Below are positions 1 through 6,886 of a stretch of 24,615 nt of DNA, one piece after another. Source of the stretch: a virus. The first letter of the stretch is position 1. The number at the start of each line of letters is the position of its first letter. Location of the stretch: positions 1 to 24,615 of IMG/VR virus record IMGVR_UViG_3300020220_003971. One strand, written 5' to 3'. The notes under the pieces were generated by a model. It had not been told where the DNA came from and made no database searches. It was given only the letters and a program-made list of their open reading frames with translations. The position numbers and the translations under genes were made by a program.

Positions 1-90
1 TGGGGGGGAAAGGCTGAAGTTGACGAGATAGACATATGGAACACAGTGAAATCCTCGTATATTCGCAGGCCGTGGTCATCCAATTTAAAT
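1..90. other. Unassigned leading segment
   Basis: Ninety bases before tRNA-Ala with no recognised gene. The plus frame from base 1 is open to TAG at 133-135, but its last part runs through the tRNA, so it is either the end of an upstream gene or chance. ACGAG (23-27) and CTCGT (54-58) could form a short stem. No tRNA can be folded here. Confidence 0.3.
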
Positions 91-165
91 GGGCTGGTAG
101 TGATAATGGTAGCACGGGAGCTTTGCAAGCTTTAGGTAGGAGTTCGATTCTCCTCCGGTCCACCA
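91..165 (+). tRNA. tRNA-Ala(TGC)
   Basis: A full cloverleaf can be drawn. The acceptor GGGCTGG pairs with CCGGTCC through two G:U pairs. The D arm is GTG/CAC, and the anticodon stem GGAGC/GCTTT holds the loop TTTGCAA with anticodon TGC. The T arm is AGGAG-TTCGATT-CTCCT. The gene ends in discriminator A and an encoded CCA, so the phage does not depend on host CCA addition. It is the first recognisable gene of a plus-strand RNA cluster and lies 6 nt before the next tRNA. Confidence 0.93.
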
Positions 166-171
166 ATTGAA

Positions 172-246
172 GCGGGTATGATGTAGTGGCTAGCCTGGAA
201 CCTTGCCAAGGTTTACGTGTCGGTTCGATTCCGACTACCCGCTCCA
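172..246 (+). tRNA. tRNA-Gly(GCC)
   Basis: The acceptor GCGGGTA pairs perfectly with TACCCGC, followed by T and an encoded CCA. The anticodon loop TTGCCAA gives GCC, and the T arm is GTCGG-TTCGATT-CCGAC. The D stem is weak (ATG against CCT, with one mismatch), which is the only irregular part. The acceptor, anticodon and T arms make the assignment safe. Confidence 0.92.
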
Positions 247-261
247 GTTCTTTTACATTAT

Positions 262-637
262 GGGGATGTACTGGTTTCGATTTAATAGTTGATATAAACT
301 AGGCATGTAGAGGATGATAGTTGGCCTCTTTAATCACCTGTCAAAAAAGTAACTACTGAAATAGTTGCCGAATACGACTATTCGTTTGAGGACGAAGAAG
401 TCGCAATCGCAGCCTGAATCTGCGACATCTATTATATAGATACCTAATATATGTAATAGGTGTATATTATTAGGTTAGATTGTTATTATTATTGTATATA
501 GCAATTAAAACTTACAATATAGATAATATACGGTTTGTTAATTCATAATATATTGTTTAAATTTAAAATTAACTAAGCATGTAGTCTGGTTATTGAACCT
601 ATTAAAGACAGGGGTTCAACTCCCCTCATCTCCACCA
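262..637 (+). ncRNA. ssrA: tmRNA (ssrA), one-piece form
   Basis: This is a transfer-messenger RNA, which rescues stalled ribosomes and tags the unfinished protein for proteolysis. The tRNA-like ends are clear. The 5' GGGGATG pairs with 3' CATCTCC, followed by A and encoded CCA. The T arm is AGGGG-TTCAACT-CCCCT. The segment ACTAAGCATGTAG before it matches the conserved 3' region of bacterial tmRNA. The 5' part has CTGGTTTCGA and GGCATGTAGAGG, as in other tmRNAs. The tag frame starts at GCC (367), preceded by the typical TAGT stretch, and stops at TGA (415-417). The stop lies in a hairpin formed by GTCGCA and TGCGAC. The pseudoknot region from about 430 to 565 is very AT-rich. There is no permutation or split. 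The setting between phage tRNA genes makes it phage-borne. Confidence 0.95.
367..417 (+). other. tmRNA tag-peptide reading frame
   Basis: Translation from the resume codon GCC gives AEYDYSFEDEEVAIAA and then TGA: 16 tag residues. The placement is fixed by the upstream ATAGTT, which corresponds to the conserved UAGU before the resume codon, and by the hydrophobic Ala-Ala end typical of ssrA tags. The tag is unusually acidic (six Asp/Glu) and ends in VAIAA rather than the common ALAA. The first residue could differ if the resume point is one codon away. Confidence 0.85.
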
Positions 638-642
638 ATTTA

Positions 643-731
643 GGGTAGATGGCTGAGTGGTTTAAGGCAATTGACTTGAAATCAATCGTAGTTAATAGCT
701 ACCGGGGGTTCAAATCCCTCTCTACCCGCCA
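643..731 (+). tRNA. tRNA-Ser(TGA)
   Basis: This is a class II tRNA with a long variable arm (around CGTAGTTAATAGCTACC). The acceptor GGGTAGA pairs with TCTACCC, followed by discriminator G and an encoded CCA. The anticodon stem ATTGA/TCAAT holds CTTGAAA, so the anticodon is TGA. The T loop is TTCAAAT. It ends only 5 nt before the ATG of the next protein gene, so 3' processing of the tRNA would leave that mRNA almost leaderless. Confidence 0.95.
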
Positions 732-736
732 TTTTT

Positions 737-1726
737 ATGCGAAAGTTAGATGTTTATTTTAAAGATTGGCGACATATAAATACCAATTATTATTTTTATA
801 AGATATTTGAGTATTTAAAAAACACATTTACAGGTATTGAGATTAATCATATCGATATACCGTGTTACGGTGGTTTTGATTGTTTCAAAAAAATAGGACC
901 TAATCTTTGTACAATAGAAAACCCTGAAAATGGTAAATATTCGATAATATCATTTGTAGATTCACCGTTTGTTTTGTTTGATAAACAGTTATGGCCTAAT
1001 ATCGAACAAATGCAGCAAATTTTTACATGTAATAATTTTACAGTAAAATCATATTATAATTGGCGTGATGTAATACCCGTTTTTTTAGAAAAAGTACATT
1101 ATTTCGATAATATACAAGAAAAACTAGTACCTGTTTCGTTTCACCCTATTATTGAAACAAACGAAACAGGTGTCGAAAAAATGTATGAGTTGAGAAAAAC
1201 TAAAACAACTTTTGGTGATAAAATTGTTTTTAGAGGTATAAAATCTATTCCATATAGAGAATTAGTGATGGATACTTTAAAACATCCAAATATTTTAGTT
1301 ACATCCGATAAAGTACCAGAACAACAATTCTTAGAAGAACAATCAAATAATCTTTGCTCATTGTCAATGCCAGGTATAGGTGATATGAGTTGTAGAGATA
1401 TTGAATTAATGGGTATGGGTATTTGTATGTTTAGAACACCTTTCCATAGCAGTTTTGATGATCCACCTATTGAGGGTGTTCATTATGTTAAGATATGTGA
1501 CTGGGATTGGGAGTTTATTGATGCATCATATATAAAAGCAATTGATATTGAAAAACATAATGCAAATCTAATTGCTTTGCAAGAAGGTATAAAAGATAAT
1601 ATAGATAGATACAAACAAATAGGTGAAAATGCTAGACAATGGTATCTTAAAAATTGTACACGCAATTCACCTAACAGTACTCTCGAAATTTTTAAACGTA
1701 ATTTTAAGTTAGATCTATTGTTCTAA
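737..1726 (+). CDS. Glycosyltransferase-like protein
   Basis: A 329-residue protein, probably transferring a sugar from a nucleotide donor. The assignment rests on its C-terminal half, which resembles the GT-B fold. A GIGDMSCRDIELMGMG stretch (about residues 213-228) is followed by an acidic, proline-rich segment (about 240-246) and HYVKICD. Near the end comes NARQWYLKNC, a typical closing helix of family 1-like glycosyltransferases. The N-terminal half is not recognised. No signal peptide or membrane segment is visible. The ATG lies 5 nt after tRNA-Ser, with no ribosome-binding site. It is co-directional with the RNA cluster and with the two genes downstream, so it may share their transcript. 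The donor and acceptor are unknown. The fold is inferred from motif style only, so another nucleotide-sugar enzyme is possible. Confidence 0.5.
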   Translation: MRKLDVYFKDWRHINTNYYFYKIFEYLKNTFTGIEINHIDIPCYGGFDCFKKIGPNLCTIENPENGKYSIISFVDSPFVLFDKQLWPNIEQMQQIFTCNNFTVKSYYNWRDVIPVFLEKVHYFDNIQEKLVPVSFHPIIETNETGVEKMYELRKTKTTFGDKIVFRGIKSIPYRELVMDTLKHPNILVTSDKVPEQQFLEEQSNNLCSLSMPGIGDMSCRDIELMGMGICMFRTPFHSSFDDPPIEGVHYVKICDWDWEFIDASYIKAIDIEKHNANLIALQEGIKDNIDRYKQIGENARQWYLKNCTRNSPNSTLEIFKRNFKLDLLF

Positions 1727-1735
1727 GCATTTTAA

Positions 1736-1763
1736 TTGTATTCCTAATAGAAATCTTTATAAT
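1736..1763 (+). promoter_or_regulatory. Possible sigma70-like promoter
   Basis: TTGTAT (1736-1741) and TATAAT (1758-1763) are separated by 16 nt in the 44-nt gap before the glycosylase gene. Transcription would begin very close to the ATG at 1771. In DNA this AT-rich such boxes arise easily by chance, so this is only a candidate. Confidence 0.3.
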
Positions 1764-1770
1764 CTTACAT

Positions 1771-2199
1771 ATGCAAACATTTTTACCGTATGCAAGTTTC
1801 AGTGAGAGTGCTAAAGTTTTAGATCAAAAAAGATTAGGCAAACAACGAGTTGAAGTATTACAGTTATTAAATTCAATATCAACAATTAAAAAAGGTTTAC
1901 CTGTTAGAGGGTGGTCTAACCACCCTTGTCGAAAAATGTGGCAGAACTATAGTAATGCATTAGTTGAATATGGTTTGGCTATTTGCGATGAGTGGAAATC
2001 TAGAGGTTATAAAGACACCTGTTGGGATAAAATTAATAACCATCGTGATAACAATTCATCATATGATAAGCCTTCATTTATAGGTAATGAAGAGTTTCAT
2101 CTAAGTCATAGAAGTATGCTTAAGCAGAAAAAACCAGATCATTACGAAAAAATCTGGCCTGAAGTACCAAACAACCTTGAATATGTATGGCCTGTATAA
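1771..2199 (+). CDS. Pyrimidine-dimer DNA glycosylase family protein (MSMEG_6728-like)
   Basis: A 142-residue protein of the family annotated as pyrimidine dimer glycosylase/endonuclease V-like. Members start with the pattern MQTFLPY..F..SA..LD..RLGKQR.E and carry a GW.NHP....W motif followed by Y...L..Y. Here MQTFLPYASF opens the protein, KRLGKQRVE covers residues 20-28, and GWSNHPCRKMW lies near residues 47-57. The best-known member, T4 DenV, cuts at UV-induced thymine dimers using its N-terminal residue and a Glu. Activity of this longer branch is less well established, so DNA repair is inferred from the family. The length is normal. It starts 44 nt after the glycosyltransferase gene and ends 12 nt before guaC. 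A light-exposed habitat would fit a photodamage repair gene. Confidence 0.75.
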   Translation: MQTFLPYASFSESAKVLDQKRLGKQRVEVLQLLNSISTIKKGLPVRGWSNHPCRKMWQNYSNALVEYGLAICDEWKSRGYKDTCWDKINNHRDNNSSYDKPSFIGNEEFHLSHRSMLKQKKPDHYEKIWPEVPNNLEYVWPV

Positions 2200-2211
2200 T
2201 AAACATACTAT

Positions 2212-3171
2212 ATGTGGTATGCTCATAAATATTCTGATATATGGTTAGTACCGAGTAAATGTGCTGTTGAATCGCGTTCTCAAGCACAAACCGATGTCAA
2301 CTTTGGAGGTTACCGGTTTAAAGTACCGGTTGTACCAGCAAATATGCTTTGCTCAATAGATGAGCGAACTAGTGATACGCTTATAAGTAACGATTATTTT
2401 TACATCTATCATAGATTTGGTGACACGCTACAATTTTGTAGAAATAAAGTAGAGCAAAAGCAAATTATATCAATAAGCCTCGGTGTCAAACGGGAAGATC
2501 ATCATTTAATTGAAACATTAAATGATTATGAAATTGTCCCTGATTATATTACAATAGATATAGCCCATGGTCATGCACCAAGTGTGGTTGCAACAATACA
2601 CAAAATTAGACATGAGTTTGGTAAAACACCATTTATTATTGCTGGAAATGTATGTACATCAGATGGTGTAAAATATTTGGAAGACGGTGGGGCTGATGCT
2701 GTTAAAGTTGGTATAGGTCAAGGTAAAGCGTGCACTACAAAATACAAAACCGGGTTTACAGTTCCAATGTTCACGTGTGTTCAAGAATGTGCAACCGCTG
2801 CAAAAGTACCATTAATTGCAGACGGTGGTATTGAACATAATGGTGATATAACTAAAGCTTTAGTTGCAGGTGCGACAATGGTAATGGCGGGTGGTATGTT
2901 TGCCTCATTGTATGATAGCCCTGCCCCTTCATTACAAACTGGTGAAAAAGAGTATTTTGGATCTGCAAGTGCAAGAACCAAGACTCATATTAGTAAGTCG
3001 TTAAAAAATATTGAAGGTACCACAAAACATATACCTGAGAATAAAATGACTTACTTAGAAAAAATGATTGAGATTCAAGAAGATCTTCAAAGTTCAATTT
3101 CATACGCAGGTGGTATTGATTGCTCTTGTTTAACTTCGGTTGACTATAGAATACACCCTGAATCTACTTAA
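2212..3171 (+). CDS. guaC: GMP reductase
   Basis: A 319-residue IMPDH/GMPR-family TIM barrel. GMP reductase uses NADPH to convert GMP to IMP and ammonia, feeding guanine nucleotides back to IMP and adenine nucleotides. It matches the short bacterial GuaC type along its length: FKVPVVPANM (36-45), YFYIYHRF, YITIDIAHGH (112-121), FIIAGNV, VKVGIGQGKACTTK with catalytic Cys174, PLIADGGI for phosphate binding, YFGSAS, and the closing DLQSSISYAGG. There is no CBS insert, which with the KTGF sequence after the catalytic loop favours GMP reductase over IMP dehydrogenase. The ATG at 2212 aligns with the usual family start. Its stop shares TTAA with the convergent gp5 gene. Its role in infection is probably purine-pool rebalancing, which is inferred. 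Confidence 0.93.
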   Translation: MWYAHKYSDIWLVPSKCAVESRSQAQTDVNFGGYRFKVPVVPANMLCSIDERTSDTLISNDYFYIYHRFGDTLQFCRNKVEQKQIISISLGVKREDHHLIETLNDYEIVPDYITIDIAHGHAPSVVATIHKIRHEFGKTPFIIAGNVCTSDGVKYLEDGGADAVKVGIGQGKACTTKYKTGFTVPMFTCVQECATAAKVPLIADGGIEHNGDITKALVAGATMVMAGGMFASLYDSPAPSLQTGEKEYFGSASARTKTHISKSLKNIEGTTKHIPENKMTYLEKMIEIQEDLQSSISYAGGIDCSCLTSVDYRIHPEST

Positions 3172-5453
3172 CCTTTATATTCATTTATAATAGGTAAAGC
3201 TGGGTTAATAGATGTATTGTTGTTTAACTTAGCAGACAATCTTACTTGATCGTTACCGCTAACTAATTTTAGCGGTATATTTTTGAAATGATGTGAATGA
3301 TCATAACATTGTACTATGTTATCATTACTATCATCTATCAATTCAAGTTTAATTATGTTTTCAGGGTCATCATTTACTCTAGCAAAAAATGTTGTACCTT
3401 TAAGTAACTTACCAAATAAGCGTACAAGTTCGGTAGCTTGTATTTCATATGGAGCTGTAATGTGATTTACAGATAGTTCACCGTCTACGTGCATACCACC
3501 GCGTATTATTGCATTACCATTAACACCAAAGTTACTATCTACCAATACCTGACCACCTAGTTTATTTTTTAAAATAATAATGTTGGATTCAAGTAATAAC
3601 CTACTTTCTGCATTAATATTTACTTCAGTTTCAGCAGAAATATTTACTTGAACACCGCCAATATTAGTTATTGTACCTGATATATTAACAGGTCCATATG
3701 ATTTAAGATTCATACCCCCTGCGCCTACATTTAAAGTATACCTGTTACATACATTTAAGGTATAATTACCACCAGGTAAATCGTCTACATGTACATACTC
3801 TATTAAAGGTGACTCTCTTTTTGATATATATACACCTAAATCATCTATTAAAACTTCATTAGGGTATATTTTACCAATGTTATCAACACGTATATTACCA
3901 AAATCATTCATAACTAAACCGACTGTTTCAACTTTATGTTTAGTTATATCAACTATATAATTACCACCGATACCCATTTTATCTTCAGTTTTAGCTAACT
4001 CTATAATTTTATCATTGTAAAGATTTCTAAGATTATTGTAATCTTTTAATGTTTCAGTAACCCAATCACCGTTCATTGAACTTGGGCTTATACCAGTACC
4101 ATTACAAACGGGACATCTTGAAACCGGTGGTAAGAGTCTTTTTGTTGCAGATGATCCAACTAAAGGGTCAGTAATTTTAACGTAATCAACCACCTCGTTA
4201 TCTGTATCATTTATAATAGGTATATCTTCTTGAAATGATGATGTATTATTAATTAATATATATTCATTACCTTTTGCACCATTACACACCGGGCATTTAG
4301 CAAATTTACCTTCTCTTGACTGTAGTGTGCTTGTATATTTTATATATTCCGAGTCAATTTTTTGAGCTCTACGGATATCAAATAGTTGTTTAATATTAGC
4401 AAATCCTGTTACTATATTTTTCCATTCACTAAAAGCTGTATTATTTAAATTACCAATTTTTAAATAATAATCACCTTTTATATTTTTATCTTCATCTCTA
4501 CCGATATATACGTTTCTATTACCTTTAACCGTATAAAACTGGTCATTCAAAACCATTTTCTGGTCGTTATTAGTAGCTAATTCAACAGTTGTACCATTAG
4601 TAAACCCTTTAAAACTACCGCTTGCATGAGATAACTTAACTGATTCACGGTTATCGCTATTAATAAATTCAAGCGAACCACCTTTCTGATTAATAAGATA
4701 CTTGTTTCGATACTGTTCTAAATTAGGTGTATTTTCCGTTACCGGGTTGTTTTCAAATGAACCGGGATAATCTAAACCCGTTTGATCGTTAAATAGGTAG
4801 ATATTATTCCAGTCTTGTTCACCGAAAACTGCTGCAAAATAAACCGGGTAATGGGGATCACCGTCATAAAAAAATACCCATAAATGGCTACCTACAGCTG
4901 GCACACAAAAACTGCCTTTTGCTTTATTAGCGTACACTGACGGTGTATATTCGTGTGCGTATATATTAGCTTGATTAACGTTATTTTCTTTTGGATCACT
5001 AAACGGGTCACTTAGCTTAGTTCTATATTTTTCGTATAACGCACCTTCTTTTTCACCGGTACCATCAGTGGTAGTATTTTGTGAATTATTTAACGGGTCT
5101 GGTGAACTTTGAAATCCAGATAACCCGAAAAAACTACTATCAGATGTTGAAGCATAATCACGACTATTATTATATCTACCAGATGTATTTTCACCAATTA
5201 AAGGTGATGCACAAATCGACCATGGTAATATCTCTTTTAGATCTTGTACTATAATACTTAAATCACTATTAATATTTTTACCTAAAAATTTAAATTTTTT
5301 ATCTTGCGATAGTTCATTCCACCTTTTATACACTGTAGGGGATATATGAGGTACATATACTTTAACACGACCTTTACCTAAAGGGTCGTTGTTTTGTATT
5401 ACTATACCTACATAATTACCGTAAAACTTTTGTTGATGTATTATATTTTGCAT
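3168..5453 (-). CDS. Baseplate hub protein, gp5-like, with zinc-finger-like insert
   Basis: A 761-residue protein resembling the T4 gp5/VgrG central spike. The N-terminal OB-fold begins with NYVGIVIQNNDPLGKGRVKV (about 13-32) and continues in AVGSHLWVFFYDGDPHYPVY after an insertion. The C-terminal part from about residue 520 is rich in short valine/isoleucine/asparagine strands (NVGAGGMNLKSYGPVNISG, VNISAETEVNINAESR) as in the triple beta-helix needle. The lysozyme domain of T4 gp5 is not evident. The middle instead carries two CPVCNGxxG motifs near residues 388 and 450, like DnaJ-type or rubredoxin-like zinc ligands. The start overlaps the end of the upstream 454-residue gene by 13 nt, which suggests translational coupling. 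The gene ends convergently on guaC. Confidence 0.78.
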   Translation of the reverse strand: MQNIIHQQKFYGNYVGIVIQNNDPLGKGRVKVYVPHISPTVYKRWNELSQDKKFKFLGKNINSDLSIIVQDLKEILPWSICASPLIGENTSGRYNNSRDYASTSDSSFFGLSGFQSSPDPLNNSQNTTTDGTGEKEGALYEKYRTKLSDPFSDPKENNVNQANIYAHEYTPSVYANKAKGSFCVPAVGSHLWVFFYDGDPHYPVYFAAVFGEQDWNNIYLFNDQTGLDYPGSFENNPVTENTPNLEQYRNKYLINQKGGSLEFINSDNRESVKLSHASGSFKGFTNGTTVELATNNDQKMVLNDQFYTVKGNRNVYIGRDEDKNIKGDYYLKIGNLNNTAFSEWKNIVTGFANIKQLFDIRRAQKIDSEYIKYTSTLQSREGKFAKCPVCNGAKGNEYILINNTSSFQEDIPIINDTDNEVVDYVKITDPLVGSSATKRLLPPVSRCPVCNGTGISPSSMNGDWVTETLKDYNNLRNLYNDKIIELAKTEDKMGIGGNYIVDITKHKVETVGLVMNDFGNIRVDNIGKIYPNEVLIDDLGVYISKRESPLIEYVHVDDLPGGNYTLNVCNRYTLNVGAGGMNLKSYGPVNISGTITNIGGVQVNISAETEVNINAESRLLLESNIIILKNKLGGQVLVDSNFGVNGNAIIRGGMHVDGELSVNHITAPYEIQATELVRLFGKLLKGTTFFARVNDDPENIIKLELIDDSNDNIVQCYDHSHHFKNIPLKLVSGNDQVRLSAKLNNNTSINPALPIINEYKG

Positions 5454-6805
5454 TGCGTTGGTAGATCTTCTAGTTTAGAAATGGTAAATTGTGGTAATAA
5501 GTCAGTTTTAAACGCGCCATTTAAAAATTCCCCTAATATTAATTTAGCAGCATCATTAGGGTTTTGCGTACCACCGTAAGCTGTATATGCACCATCTAGA
5601 CCGTACCTAAATGAACCACCTAATTTAGTGGTGGGTAATTCTTGACCTTTCTTGGTGTATACAAGTTTGTAAAACCAATCTATTTTAACTGTATGGTTTC
5701 TATCGTCAATTACACTTATTCGCCAAATTCTTTTAGTGTCGCTGACAATTGTTAAAATTAATTCCATATCACAACCTGCTTTTTCTTGTCCTATATCAAA
5801 CTTTTGGTTAGATTTAATTGTGCTTAAATTTACTTTATCAATTAAAGCTTTATAACCATCCTGAAATAAAAGGTTTATTTTCTTATTTGAATAACCGTTA
5901 CCGTTAAAAACAAACAGCACTTCATCGTCTGGTGTTGTTTCATCAAAGGTATATTGAAGTTGTAATGTACCAGTTATTTCAAATGGTATAGCTGGTTCCT
6001 CTTCAACTTTTGTTATAGCAGGAACTGTTTGTTGTGCAGTTTTAACAGGTTCAACTTTTTGCTCGACTTTCTTTTCAGTTTTTGTTTGTAAATTTGTTGT
6101 ACTTGTTTGCACCGCAGCTGCAGTTGCTTGCTGTTGTTTAACTGGTGATGTAGCTAATTCTTTTTTCTGGGTAGGTGTAGATACAGATAATTCATCACAA
6201 CCAAGAAATTTACTAACACTTAAATCACCGATTTCAATAGTTGATGTTATTGATGTGGTGATATCATTTATAGTACCAAACACTGTTTGTTCAAGACTCA
6301 CTGCAGCAGCAGTTAATTCTTTAAGAACATTATTAAATATTTCACCTATACTTACTTTAGGTACATCAGGTAAATTAGGTATTTCTAATGGTAAGCCAAA
6401 TGGTAAAGTGAATATACCAATTATATCTTTCAATTTTTGACCTATACATGCAAGCATGTCTGGTTTATTTGATTCTACTGCACTGGAAATACTATCTTTA
6501 TAATTAGGTGCTGCTGAATTATTTTGAATAAAGTTATTCGATTCTAATTTTTGTAAATTATTGATATTATTTGTAGTTGTTTGTTTTAATTGTTTTTCCT
6601 TTTTTTGAACTTGTTTTTTAACGCTAAAAGTTTCAGGTGCATTTTGCGAATCGTAATAGGCTGGTAAAACACCGGGGTCTTTTTTACCAGTTTTTTTATC
6701 ATATAAAGCTATAGCTGTTGTACCATCGGTAAATTTAAACCAAACTCGGATTAAATTACGATCCCATTTTTTAACGGTAAAGCTTTGTATTTCTTTATCA
6801 GCCAT
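5441..6805 (-). CDS. Unknown structural protein upstream of the gp5-like hub
   Basis: I do not recognise this 454-residue protein. The first 50 residues form a compact basic segment (FTVKKWDRNLIRVWFKFTDG). A Lys/Gln/Thr-rich linker follows, and then a hydrophobic stretch with Pro-Leu-Pro-Asn repeats (GLPLEIPNLPDVPKV, about residues 138-152). A second linker of Thr/Gln/Lys/Val repeats covers about residues 205-270. The C-terminal domain (about 275-454) is beta-rich and ends with a GGSFRYGLDGAYTAYGG segment. The low-complexity linkers between domains suit a virion component. It is the first gene of a two-gene unit with the baseplate hub (13-nt overlap), so a baseplate role is inferred. The start lies 81 bp from the divergent queF gene. 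Just upstream is ATTAAATATATATAATG with no Shine-Dalgarno sequence. Confidence 0.6.
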   Translation of the reverse strand: MADKEIQSFTVKKWDRNLIRVWFKFTDGTTAIALYDKKTGKKDPGVLPAYYDSQNAPETFSVKKQVQKKEKQLKQTTTNNINNLQKLESNNFIQNNSAAPNYKDSISSAVESNKPDMLACIGQKLKDIIGIFTLPFGLPLEIPNLPDVPKVSIGEIFNNVLKELTAAAVSLEQTVFGTINDITTSITSTIEIGDLSVSKFLGCDELSVSTPTQKKELATSPVKQQQATAAAVQTSTTNLQTKTEKKVEQKVEPVKTAQQTVPAITKVEEEPAIPFEITGTLQLQYTFDETTPDDEVLFVFNGNGYSNKKINLLFQDGYKALIDKVNLSTIKSNQKFDIGQEKAGCDMELILTIVSDTKRIWRISVIDDRNHTVKIDWFYKLVYTKKGQELPTTKLGGSFRYGLDGAYTAYGGTQNPNDAAKLILGEFLNGAFKTDLLPQFTISKLEDLPTQCKI

Positions 6806-6886
6806 TATATATATTTAATCGTAAATGGGGTAATACAAACTCATAATAAAACTTGAATTTAATAGTGATTTATAATATATTATGGT

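Noticed and set aside
14-28. Short resemblance of GTTGACGAG to part of the glmS ribozyme
   Set aside because: Only about nine bases match from memory, and the rest of the ribozyme core is absent.
23-135. Open plus-strand frame running into tRNA-Ala as a possible gene end
   Set aside because: It reads through the body of a well-supported tRNA and has no recognised protein motif. It is kept only as an unassigned segment.
6871-6876. TATAAT before queF as a full promoter
   Set aside because: A TTGAAT at 6853-6858 is only 12 nt away, too close for a standard -35 box. The -10 alone is weak evidence in AT-rich DNA.
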